Part shown: in pieces, positions 53,788 through 62,812 of the stretch | How the letters are laid out: each line of letters opens with the position of its first letter | How positions within the stretch are numbered: the first letter of the stretch is position 1 | NCBI GenBank assembly: GCA_016721085.1 | Contig: JADKJI010000022.1 | Location: forward strand, 1 to 64,000 | Length of the DNA: 64,000 nt | DNA from: Chitinophagaceae bacterium | Lineage (GTDB): Bacteria; Bacteroidota; Bacteroidia; Chitinophagales; Chitinophagaceae | Direction: 5' to 3' | Notes under the pieces: generated by a model | What the model saw: the letters and a program-made list of their open reading frames with translations, nothing else | The model's database searches: none | Told to the model about the DNA's origin: nothing | Program-made: the position numbers and the translations under genes

Positions 53788-55713
53788 TTATCGTATTATA
53801 GTCACCGATCCGGTTACAATTGGCTCTTTACCCGTCTTAAGGTCGATCACATAATAATAGGTGCCAACCGGTACTGGATGGCCTTTGCTGGTACCATCCC
53901 AGGGTTTTGAATAGCCTTTACTGGTGTAGATAGGAGTACCATAGCGGTTGAATACTGTAGTTATGGCTTCAGTGAAAAACTCAAGCGGTTCTATTATCCA
54001 GGTATCGTTTATACCGTCGCCATTTGGCGAAAAAACATTGGGAACCAATACCTTATCATAAATTTTTACAAATACATTGTCGAGGCTGTCGCCGCATCCA
54101 TGACGAGACACTGCATGAAGAGTATAAGTAGTGCTTTCTGGCGGATTTACCGGAGTCACCAACTGGTTGGGGTTAGAAATGAAAGTTGGGGGCGTCCAGA
54201 AATAGTCAATATCGGAACCCTTTACCGAGCCAGTAATATTTACTGGGAAGCCCAATCTGGTTTTTTTATCGGGTCCGGCATTTGCAATGGCACGCTTCCA
54301 AATATTCACCCTTACGCTGGCTGTGTCAAAACAACCATATTGGTTGAACATTACAAGATTATACACGGTATTATCCTTTGGAGTAGCAACTGGATTGGGG
54401 ATACTATCTATCGACAAAGTATTAGAGGGGGTCCAATAATATCTGGTGCCGCCACTTGCAGAAAGGGTAGTGCTGGTGCCTTCGCAAATGGTTATATCGG
54501 GCCCCACCTGTGCTGTGGCTGCAGGATATACAACTAGGTTAGTAGAGTCTGAATCAGTACATCCTCTATAGTCTGTAACCACTACTTTGTACCAACCAGA
54601 ATTAGTGAATTGCACCTTGGGTATGGTTGGTCCCTGAATATTTGAAGTGAATCCATTTGGCCCTGTCCAGCTATATGTGGAGCCCCCAGCGGCATAAAAT
54701 GCAATAGTGGAACCATAACAACCAAAAACATAATTTGTCACTTGTGCATCTGGCTGGGTAATAGTTACAGTAATGGTATTAGATGCAAGCCGGCAAGAGA
54801 TGGAATTTATATTTGGCCCATCAGCGATCAACATCCGGTAGGAATAAACACCGATGCCTGAAGCAGGTCTGGTATAGCTGGTGCTGTTTGCTCCGGGAAT
54901 ATTTGTCCAGGTTATACCATTGTCAGTACTTGATTGCCACTGGAAGGAAGGGTTAGCATATATGCCGGGAGAATAACTTGTTTGCAAAAGATATACTTTA
55001 TTATCGTTGGCACAGCCTCCTATATCGCTCGATCCTGTTGTGCCAACAGTTGCATTAATGCTTGGTCCGCAAGGACGAAAAGTGATATCATCCAGTGCAA
55101 GGTCATTTCCACATCCACCGGGCGCATTATTTGTTAGACGAATCACTACGTCGGATGTGCCAATTGGTGTTTGGAAAAAAGTACCATATTGTTTCCAGGG
55201 CGCTGGATCTTCCGACGGTATATCGCCAGAATTATATACTGTTAAAACAGTTCCTGTAAGCGTTTCAATTCGAAATGTAAGGTTGGGCTTTATCCCGGCA
55301 AAGTTGCAGGAACTGGGTTTCAATACATTTTTAACCCAGGCAGCGAATTCGTAATTGGTATTGGGACAAAGTCCCCTGATGGTGTCTAAATAAAAGTCGC
55401 CGGGAACAAAAGAAGCATTCACCAGCATATAGTTTCCTAAAGCATCATTAGGAGTATGGTCACCCGTTACAGTATGCCAGGAGCCACTAAAACAATTAAA
55501 TGTGATGTCTTTCAGGCTATATTCTCCATCATTCGGACAACTGCTCCCGGTATATTTATAAGTTGTTACCGATGCTGGAAGAGCCCCTGGTGTGCCTGTT
55601 CCAAAAGTAATGTGAACAACAGGATCACCCAAACTACCATTGCATAGTTGTCCTTTTGCTGAAAAGGAAACACAGATAAGGAGTGTGGCAATAAGCGGCA
55701 GAGGTGTCTTCAT
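53788..55713 (-). CDS. Secreted Ig/PKD-like protein with T9SS type-B (gliding motility) C-terminal domain
   Basis: I chose the ATG at 55713, giving the signal peptide MKTPLPLIATLLICVSFSAKGQ; the longer frame adds ten residues. The 641-residue protein has an N-terminal jelly-roll-like region (FRIETLTGTVLTVYNSGDIPSED, LALDDITFRPCG) and several Ig/PKD-like repeats (ITVTITQPDAQV, GPDITICEGTSTTLSASGGT, AGPDKKTRLGFPVNITGSVKG). The C-terminal domain is of the gliding-motility type: VPNVFSPNGDGINDTW, VFNRYGTPIYTSKGY, GHPVPVGTYYYVIDL. It is exported by the type IX system, probably as a surface adhesin. Confidence 0.88.
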   Translation of the reverse strand: MKTPLPLIATLLICVSFSAKGQLCNGSLGDPVVHITFGTGTPGALPASVTTYKYTGSSCPNDGEYSLKDITFNCFSGSWHTVTGDHTPNDALGNYMLVNASFVPGDFYLDTIRGLCPNTNYEFAAWVKNVLKPSSCNFAGIKPNLTFRIETLTGTVLTVYNSGDIPSEDPAPWKQYGTFFQTPIGTSDVVIRLTNNAPGGCGNDLALDDITFRPCGPSINATVGTTGSSDIGGCANDNKVYLLQTSYSPGIYANPSFQWQSSTDNGITWTNIPGANSTSYTRPASGIGVYSYRMLIADGPNINSISCRLASNTITVTITQPDAQVTNYVFGCYGSTIAFYAAGGSTYSWTGPNGFTSNIQGPTIPKVQFTNSGWYKVVVTDYRGCTDSDSTNLVVYPAATAQVGPDITICEGTSTTLSASGGTRYYWTPSNTLSIDSIPNPVATPKDNTVYNLVMFNQYGCFDTASVRVNIWKRAIANAGPDKKTRLGFPVNITGSVKGSDIDYFWTPPTFISNPNQLVTPVNPPESTTYTLHAVSRHGCGDSLDNVFVKIYDKVLVPNVFSPNGDGINDTWIIEPLEFFTEAITTVFNRYGTPIYTSKGYSKPWDGTSKGHPVPVGTYYYVIDLKTGKEPIVTGSVTIIR

Positions 55714-55796
55714 AAATTGAGTTCGCAGCAGCAAGGCTTTCAAAATTAAATAATAACGCTCATTATTCGTAATAAATGCTTCGGAAAACGAATCCT

Positions 55797-55804
55797 TATA
55801 TTTG
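55797..55804 (+). promoter_or_regulatory. Predicted -7 box for the purine nucleoside phosphorylase gene
   Basis: TATATTTG matches TAnnTTTG and lies 46 bases upstream of the ATG at 55851. Confidence 0.45.
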
Positions 55805-55850
55805 CAGGCTAAAATCCGGCCATTATTTCTTGCATTGCTAAAAAAATAAT

Positions 55851-56669
55851 ATGTCAGATATCATCCAACAGTTACAGGAAACTACCTCATTTATCCGTTC
55901 CATATATCCTTATACGCCAGATGCAGGCGTTGTGTTGGGCAGTGGGTTAGGAGATTTTGCAAATGAGATCGAAATTGAAAAGGAGATAGATTATAAAGAA
56001 ATACCCCATTTTCCTGTTTCAACAGTAGAGGGACATAAAGGAAAGCTGATTTTTGGAGAGTTGGAGGGTAAGAAAGTTGTGGTAATGGCCGGACGGTTTC
56101 ATTTTTATGAAGGGTATTCGGTAGAAGAAGTGACATTTCCGATCAGGGTAATGAAATTCCTTGGTATCAAATGCCTTTTGTTGAGTAATGCTTCGGGTTC
56201 GGTGAATATTGATTTTAAGGTTGGAGACCTGATGATCATAAAAGATCATATCAGCTTTGGAACCATGAATCCGCTTATCGGGAAAAATTACGAGTCTCTC
56301 GGACCCCGTTTCCCTGATATGTCGGAACCATATTCAAAAAAGCTGATTGAAAAGGCAAGAGAAATTGCTTTGGCTAATAAGATACCGGTTCATGAAGGAG
56401 TCTATTTCGTGGTTACTGGTCCAACTTTCGAAACAAAGGCAGAGTATCGGATGATCCAATTGGTGGGTGCTGATGTGGTGGGAATGAGTACTGTTCAGGA
56501 AAACATAGTTGCAGTTCACATGGGATTGCCAGTTTTTGCCCTAAGTGTGATAACAGATATGGGAGTTGGGGAACATGCTATTACTACTCATGAGGAAGTA
56601 TTAAAAGCGGCCAAATTAGCTGAACCAAAGATGGCTGCTATTTTCAAAGGATTGATTGCTTCTTTGTAA
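55851..56669 (+). CDS. Purine nucleoside phosphorylase (trimeric PNP type)
   Basis: The 272-residue enzyme splits inosine or guanosine with phosphate in purine salvage. Motifs of the trimeric PNP family are VVLGSGLGDFA (phosphate site), AGRFHFYEGYSVEEVTFPIRVMK, LLLSNASGSVN and GPTFETKAEYRMIQLVGADVVGMSTVQE, with the ITDMG segment. E and N residues of the purine site (FETKAE; TDMG in place of TNxA) are present; length is normal. Confidence 0.94.
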   Translation: MSDIIQQLQETTSFIRSIYPYTPDAGVVLGSGLGDFANEIEIEKEIDYKEIPHFPVSTVEGHKGKLIFGELEGKKVVVMAGRFHFYEGYSVEEVTFPIRVMKFLGIKCLLLSNASGSVNIDFKVGDLMIIKDHISFGTMNPLIGKNYESLGPRFPDMSEPYSKKLIEKAREIALANKIPVHEGVYFVVTGPTFETKAEYRMIQLVGADVVGMSTVQENIVAVHMGLPVFALSVITDMGVGEHAITTHEEVLKAAKLAEPKMAAIFKGLIASL

Positions 56670-56746
56670 AATGCTCTTTTAACGAAGTACTAACCGGCTA
56701 CTTACACAAATAATTATAATTTAGCGCCCTTCTTAAGTAGATAATA

Positions 56747-58803
56747 TTGGTTTTGAAATCACTTTATATAGTTTTTTTTTCCGCTTTGCTTCTTACTGTG
56801 CTTTGTGAAAAGGCTGTAGGACAGAACCCCGGCATGCGTCAGATCCAAAATGCCACAGGTAGATTTGGGCGTGGCGGAGGCGGTGGAGCTGGTGGCCAGG
56901 GAAAAGGGGGAGATAGTTTACAGCATAGAACAGGTCTGGAAGATTCAATTACCTTAAAATTCAGGTTCCTCGATACCAGCCGGTTTTCCCAACTCGATTC
57001 TTCAGTCCTCGATTTTACTGGCAGGTATCCATTGTCTTGGAATTTTGTAACACTTGGCAATTTTGGAAATGCAGCTGAGAACAGGATATTCAGCCCAATG
57101 TATACTTCAGGATGGGATCATGGTTTCCATAGTTATGACCCTTATAATTTCACGTTGGCGGCTACGCGCTTTTATAACACCACAAGACCTTACTCTGAAA
57201 TCGGGTATATGCTGGGAAGTTTACAGGAGCAATATATCAACCTGCTACATACCCAGAATGTGAAACCGAATTGGAATATGTCACTCCAATACCGTCTCGT
57301 TAATGCCCCCGGAGCTTTTCAAAACCAGAACACCAACCATAATAATTACAGGTTCACTTCCTGGTTCCAGTCTAAAAACAAACGCTACCAGAATTTCTTC
57401 GTTATACTTGGCAATAAACTGATGTCGGGTGAGAATGGAGGAATAAAAAATGATCTTAATTATCTTGACAGTAGTGTTTACCGCGACAATCGATATATCA
57501 TTCCAACCCAAATAGGAGGGAATAATTTACAAAGCCGAAATTTCTTTACCACCAACATTGTAACTGGCACTTTCAATACAAATGCCACTTACCTCATGAG
57601 GCAACAATTCGATCTGGGTCAGAAAGATTCTATTGTTGTTAATGATACAACAGTTATCCCCTTATTCTATCCCAGGTTACGAATGGAACATACCATCAGT
57701 TACAATACCTATAACTATCGTTTTCGTGATACCAGGGCTGATAGCTTGTATTATGCTAATAATTACAAGATAACCATCCCAACAACTGAGGGTAAATATT
57801 ACCAACAAGATTATTGGAAGGAACTATTAAATGATTTTTCTCTATATACATTCCCTGATGCCAAGAATTCTCAGCAATTCTTCAAAGCAGGTATTTCTTT
57901 TCAAATGCTGAAAGGTGAATTTGATACTGGCACTGTAAAGAAAAGCTATACCAATCTTTGGTTGCATGGTGAGTATAGGAATAAGACACGTAATAAGAAA
58001 TGGGATATAGAAGCTTATGGAAAGTTTTATCTCAATGGGTATAATTCTGGTGATTATGATGTTCATGGCATGCTGAAAAGACTGGTTAGCCCGAAGTTCG
58101 GGTATGTGGAATTAGGCTTTGAAAATGTGAACAGGTCTCCATCTTTCATTTTCGATCCAACCAGTAGTTTCTATCTTGATCAATCTAAATCGCTAAATAA
58201 AGAGAATACTATTCATTTTTATGCCGCGCTTGATAAGTCAGCCAAAAAACTCCATGTATCTGCTCACTACCAATTGTTAAGCAACTATACTTATCTCACC
58301 GGATTTTATAAAGTGGCCCAGGCCTCATCATTATTTACAGTTTTTCAGGTAATGGCCGACAAGGATTTTAAATTAGGAAAAAAGGGCTGGCATTGGAGAA
58401 CTTGGGTTGTATTACAACAACGTACAGGAAGTGCAGAAGTTAACCTTCCTTTGATCAGCACCCGCAGTCAATTTGCGTACGATGGGAATCTCGGGTTTAA
58501 AAACCTTTTCCTTACAACAGGGGTGGAGTTGCGCTATTTCACACCATATAAAGTGAACCATTATTCTCCTTTACAAGGACAATTTTTTTATCAGGATAAT
58601 CAGGTGGTTCATATGAAAGTACCTGAAGTAACGGCCTACGCCAATTTCCGTATCAGGGGTTCTCAACTTATGTGAGGCTTGAAAATCTTAACGCGCTAAA
58701 TGTCAGCACCTTCAAGTTTACAAATAATAACCTCAACTATATGAATTACCCTTCACCTGGCATGCAAATAAGGGTAGGTGTATTCTGGAGTTTTGTAAAC
58801 TGA
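56747..58803 (+). CDS. Putative porin (Porin_10 type), C-terminal frameshift
   Basis: A TTG start (56747 or 56753) precedes the signal peptide KSLYIVFFSALLLTVLCEKAVGQ. A glycine-rich linker (GRGGGGGAGGQGKGG) leads into about 600 residues of beta-barrel sequence typical of putative porins of Bacteroidota (DSSVLDFTGRYPLSWNFVTLGN, FHSYDPYNFTLAATRFYNTTRPYSEIGYMLG). The first frame stops after RIRGSQLM at 58675. Adding one T to CTT at 58667-58669 continues it as QLYVRLENLNALNVSTFKF and ends in a proper final strand (MQIRVGVFWSFVN) at 58803. The frame break looks like a sequencing slip. It probably forms a diffusion channel in the outer membrane. Confidence 0.85.
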
Positions 58804-58849
58804 TCCATCTCATTGATCTGTTAAACCTTGCATGATATTGGTTAAAGCG

Positions 58850-58880
58850 TTGTTTTATAGCAAATAGCTTACTACTTTTG
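58850..58880 (+). promoter_or_regulatory. Predicted promoter of the metal-handling locus
   Basis: A -33-like TTG (58850-58852) is followed after 20 bases by TACTTTTG (58873-58880), a match to TAnnTTTG. The expected start site lies within a few bases of the GTG start codon at 58885, so the transcript may be nearly leaderless. Confidence 0.5.
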
Positions 58881-58884
58881 TACT

Positions 58885-59265
58885 GTGAAAAAATCAATGG
58901 TTACCATATTAGCATTTCTTTACCTCACTATAACAAGTGGTGTGGTGGTGAATTGGCACTATTGTATGGGTGATCTATCCTCCATTGAAATTGGTGCCCG
59001 AAACAGTAGCCATTGTGAAAAATGCGGCATGGCCGATAAGAAAGGTTGTTGCGAAACAGAATACAAGCTTTTCAAGGTTCAGGATGAACACCAATTGGCA
59101 AAAATTAGTTGGGAATCAAATGCTATTCCTGCCATTGCTCCTGCCACTACTTCATTACTTCCTGTTTCTTATGCCGAGGTTACAAGAATTCAGGAACATT
59201 ATCATGCACCTCCAGACGAGAGGTCCAATTTCATCTATCTGCATACTGGCGTTTTCAGGATTTGA
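58885..59265 (+). CDS. HYC_CC_PP family small secreted protein
   Basis: The 126-residue protein has a signal-like N-terminus (MKKSMVTILAFLYLTITSG) and the three features that name the family: HYC at 25-27, a cysteine pair C44/C47 plus CC at 55-56, and PP at 109-110 (APPDERS). It starts at GTG. Genes of this family commonly sit beside HMA-domain and TonB-receptor genes in Bacteroidota, as here. A metal (probably copper) role is inferred from the cysteines, the histidine in HYC and the context. It lies 81 bases upstream of the first HMA gene. Confidence 0.82.
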   Translation: MKKSMVTILAFLYLTITSGVVVNWHYCMGDLSSIEIGARNSSHCEKCGMADKKGCCETEYKLFKVQDEHQLAKISWESNAIPAIAPATTSLLPVSYAEVTRIQEHYHAPPDERSNFIYLHTGVFRI

Positions 59266-59346
59266 TATTCTGTATTATTCAATGCAAGCTTTTAGTAAAG
59301 CTTTCATTTCATTAATACAATTATCAAACTTCATCAATCATTTTAT

Positions 59347-59931
59347 ATGAAAACGCGTTTATCATTAATCAACCTCTTAGTATTATTTATTGCTCCATAT
59401 TTCCTATTTGCTCAAACCGCTAAGAAAGAAGAGATCAAGGTTTGGGGTAATTGTGGCATGTGTAAGAAAGTTATCGAATCATCTGCAAAAAAAGCCGGTG
59501 CTCAAACAGCTGTTTGGGATACTGAAACAAAAATACTCGCTGTAACATATTCTGGAAAAGCAACCAGTAATGTAAAGATCCAGCAAGCTGTAGCTAAGTC
59601 TGGATACGACACTCAAGACTTCACAGGCGATAACAACGCTTACGAAAATCTGCCAGGTTGTTGCCATTACGATCGCAAAGCTGAAGGAACTACAAAGGAA
59701 GTTGCAAGTACAAAAACTTCGGTAGCAGGTGGTAAAGAGTCAATGGAAGATTGTAAGGATAAAGAATGTTGTAAGAAAGAAGGTAAAGCAACAATGACTG
59801 GCCATAAGGATATGGACTGCTGTAGCAAGGATGGTAAAGCTGCCTCTTGCAAAGAAGGAAAATGCGATAAGAAAGCCGGAGTTTGTAAAGACAAGGCTTC
59901 TTGCAAAGAAAAAGGATGTTGCGCTTCTTAA
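59347..59931 (+). CDS. Secreted HMA-domain protein with cysteine-rich metal-binding tail
   Basis: The 194-residue protein has a signal peptide (MKTRLSLINLLVLFIAPYFLFAQ) and an HMA domain with the metal motif CGMC at 36-39 (about 27-95). A conserved LPGCCHYD block follows (CC 105-106), and then a lysine/cysteine-rich tail (131-194). That tail holds 11 cysteines, many as CC (141-142, 158-159, 191-192). HMA domains bind soft metals such as Cu(I); the tail resembles a metallothionein-like sponge. The protein is probably periplasmic or exported and may deliver metal to the neighbouring TonB receptor. It precedes the second HMA gene by 26 bases. Confidence 0.85.
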   Translation: MKTRLSLINLLVLFIAPYFLFAQTAKKEEIKVWGNCGMCKKVIESSAKKAGAQTAVWDTETKILAVTYSGKATSNVKIQQAVAKSGYDTQDFTGDNNAYENLPGCCHYDRKAEGTTKEVASTKTSVAGGKESMEDCKDKECCKKEGKATMTGHKDMDCCSKDGKAASCKEGKCDKKAGVCKDKASCKEKGCCAS

Positions 59932-59957
59932 TTTCCTTCACCTAAATTTTACCAATT

Positions 59958-60378
59958 ATGAATTTTATAAAGGGGATCATCAGCCTGCTGCTGATGATCT
60001 CCCCCTTTATTCCTGCGTATTCGCAGGATACAAAACAGACCAGCGATACTACCGTGCGTTTCTGGGTGAATGGATTATGCGAGATGTGCCAGGATCGAAT
60101 CCAGAATGCCTTAAAGCATAAAGGGGTTAGGCAAGCCACCTGGGATATTCCATACCGGAGAAGTAGAAGTGGTATACGACCCTGCTGTAATTTCTCTCGA
60201 CAAACTGCATAAATGGATTGCCGATGTGGGTCATGATACCAAACTGAGGAAAGCAAAAAATATCACTTACCAGTCATTGCCTGATTGTTGCCGATACAGG
60301 GACAAGAAAGAACACGAAGCAAGTGAAGCTGATAAGCAAACACAAGAAATTGATTCCACCTCTAATCCCGGATCTTAA
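59958..60378 (+). CDS. Second secreted HMA-domain protein (one frameshift)
   Basis: Two frames (59958-60212 and 60169-60378) join into about 139 residues: a signal peptide (MNFIKGIISLLLMISPFIPAYSQ), an HMA domain with CEMC, and a TGEVEVVYDPAVISLDKLHKW second half. The LPDCCRYRDK block matches LPGCCHYDRK of the upstream protein. Removing one C from CC at about 60150 gives ATWDIHTGEVEVVYD and joins the frames. Its stop TAA (60376-60378) is in frame with the following TonB receptor sequence. Confidence 0.8.
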
Positions 60379-62555
60379 AATGAAAAGATAGAAGTCAGGG
60401 GAATAATTTTGGAGGTTGATAGGAAGGGTAATTTTCATCCCTTGCCTGGCGCCAGCATCCATTGGTTGGATATGCCCGGTTTTACATTGTCTGATTCAAA
60501 TGGTATATTCCGGTTACCTATAATCGAAAACAAGCGTAAACTCATTATCAGTTATACAGGTTATGAGCCAGATACCATTTTGGTCACAACCAGTCAGGAA
60601 ATGAAGATTGTGTTGGCAGCAGGAAAACAATTGCAGGTGGTGGAAGTAAAAGGAAGGCAAAGGGCCAGTTATCTTTCTTCAGGAGTTGTAAGGACTCAGA
60701 TAATGACAGAGCGTGAATTGTTCAAAGCTGCATGCTGTAACCTCAGCGAAAGCTTTGAAACAAATCCGTCGGTAGATGTAGCCTATAGCGACGCAGTTAC
60801 AGGGGCAAAACAAATTCAAATGCTCGGACTGAGTGGAAGCTATACGCAGCTGACTATTGAGAACCTGCCTGGTCCAAGAGGCCTGGCTACGCCATTAGGA
60901 CTGAACTATATCCCTGGTCCCTGGGTGGAATCCATTCAACTTACAAAAGGGATCGGTTCTGTGGCTAATGGTTTTGAGAGTATAGCTGGACAGATAAATG
61001 TGGAGATGAAAAAACCTGAAAAGGCACAACCGCTTTTTGCCAATGTATATGTAAATGATATGGGCAAGGTGGATCTCAATCTTGATTTAACTACAAAGCT
61101 GAATGAAAAATGGTCTACAACATTATTACTACATGATAATTTCCTGAATAATAAGGTTGATGGTAATATGGATATGTTCCGGGATGTACCAACGGGAAAT
61201 CTGGCTACTATCCTCAGTCGCTGGAAGTATGATGACTCGAAAGGGTTTATGGTGCAATTCGGTTTCAAGTTTTTGAAAGATAATAAAGTGGGAGGAGTAG
61301 TAGATTTTAATCCAGATACAGATAAGTATTCTACACATCATTATGGATTAGGAATAGAAACGGAGAGATACGAAGGTTTTTTAAAGATAGGTTATGTGTT
61401 TCCAGAGAAAAAATACAAAAGTATAGGATGGCAGTTTTCTGCGTTTAAACATGACCAGCAATCCTATTTTGGTGCTTTGAAGTATAATGCAAAGCAAAAC
61501 AATTTCTATTCAAACCTTATCTATCAATCCATCATTGGTACTACCGCCAATAAGTTTCGTACCGGAATCAGTTTTGTAACTGATAAATATGATGAGCAAT
61601 TCCAGTTATTGAATTTTAAAAGAAAGGAAGTGGTTCCAGGAGCATTCTTTGAATACACTTATAGTTACCTGGATAAATTCAGTGTAGTAGCAGGAATCAG
61701 GGCCGATCATAATAATCTCTATGGATGGTTCGCCACCCCAAGATTACATGTAAGGTATGAACCGATGAAAGGAACGACACTTCGGTTAGCCGCTGGAAGG
61801 GGACAAAGAACAGCAAATATTTTAGCAGAGAATATGAGTGTATTTGCAAGTTCCCGTCAGGTACAGATTATGCAAACGGGTACAGGGAAGGCTTATGGAT
61901 TGGATCCTGAAGTTGCCTGGAATATGGGTATCAGTATCGACCAGAAGTTCTCCCTCTTTGAACGGAATGGTAATATTAGTCTTGATTATTATTATACTTA
62001 TTTTGATAACCAGGTTGTGGTTGATCTTGAAAATGCGAGAGCGGTAAGGTTCTACAATCTCGATGGTAAATCATACTCAAGTAGTTTCCAGGCAGAGATA
62101 AATTACGAATTAGCCAGGAAACTGGAGTTACGATTAGCCTACCGTAATTATGAAGTGAAGACCACTTATGGGTCACAGCTATTAGATAAGCCATTAGTGG
62201 CAAGGGACAGGGCTTTTGCAAATTTGGCTTATGAAACAGGTGCCTGGAAATTTGATTATACTGTAACTCTCACTGGAACAAAGAGGATACCATCAACTTC
62301 AATAAACCCCTTGTCTTATCAGCGACCAACCCATTCACCATCTTTTGTAATGATGAATGCACAGGTATCGAGAAGTATTGGAGCTAAGAAAAAGTTTGAA
62401 GTTTATCTTGGTGCAGAAAACCTGACCGACTTCTATCAGAAAGATGTGATTATAGCTGCCAACGATCCTTTCGGCCCTTATTTCGATGCCTCTCTTGTTT
62501 GGGGACCGGTGTATGGGAGGATGTTTTATGGGGGGTGAGGGTTGCTTTGAAGTAG
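60379..62555 (+). CDS. TonB-dependent receptor, likely metal uptake; N-terminus incomplete, frameshift near C-terminus
   Basis: The open frame runs directly after the HMA stop and has no signal peptide. The first plausible start is TTG 60409, yet the matching sequence already begins upstream (KIEVRGIILEVDRKGNFHPLPG). It contains a carboxypeptidase-like regulatory domain (about 10-85) and then a plug domain with the unusual FKAACCNLSESF. Typical plug parts follow: VDVAYSDAVTGAKQIQMLGLSG and LTKGIGSVANGFESIAGQIN. The rest is a 22-strand-type barrel. The printed frame stops at 62538 (YGRMFYGG). With one extra G in the G6 run at 62530-62535 it ends GGVRVALK at 62555. Cysteine pairs and the HMA neighbours suggest copper or a similar metal. 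The missing export signal could be a small deletion near 60380-60392 (ATGAAAAGATAG). Confidence 0.85.
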
Positions 62556-62561
62556 GGAGTT

Positions 62562-62735
62562 GTAAGTTATAAGGTTTAAGTTTAAGGTTTAAGGTTTAAG
62601 AGTTTATGCTTTTAAGGGTTTAAGGTTTAAGAGTTTAAGGTTCTAAAATTCGAAGAGACTGATCGAATGTAAGAACCTTAAACTCATAAACCCTTAAACC
62701 CTTAAACTTATAACTTACTACTTACAATTTTTTTC
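62562..62735. repeat. AAGGTTC...GAACCTTAAAC hairpin repeat
   Basis: AAGGTTTAAGAGTTTAAGGTTC and AAAATTCGAAGAGACTGATCGAATGTAAGAACCTTAAAC pair around a TTCGAAGAGACTGATCGAA core. This is the clearest copy of the family at 25921-26050. It separates the two TonB receptors, ending upstream of the operator. Confidence 0.75.
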
Positions 62736-62766
62736 TTCAGGATAACGAAAATCGTACTATATTCAC

Positions 62767-62805
62767 CTAAATATAAATTTAGACTCGTCTAAAAATATAT
62801 TTAGA
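62767..62805 (+). promoter_or_regulatory. Overlapping DtxR/MntR-like operator palindromes
   Basis: The central element TTTAGACTCGTCTAAA (62778-62793) is a palindrome perfect apart from its two central bases. It shares half-sites with CTAAATATAAATTTAG (62767-62782) on the left and TCTAAAAATATATTTAGA (62788-62805) on the right, so four TTTAG-type half-sites alternate in 39 bases. DtxR/MntR-family metal regulators bind palindromes of this general form. It ends 7 bases before the receptor ATG at 62813, so occupancy would block transcription or translation initiation. Confidence 0.65.
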
Positions 62806-62812
62806 AGTGTAT

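Noticed and set aside
59667..59941. Minus-strand ORFs over the cysteine-rich HMA tail
   Set aside because: They result from the biased K/C codons on the plus strand; leucine-rich low-complexity translation.
62767..62805. Operator palindromes as a Fur box
   Set aside because: Half-sites are TTTAGAC/GTCTAAA rather than GATAATGAT-type; the DtxR/MntR form fits better.
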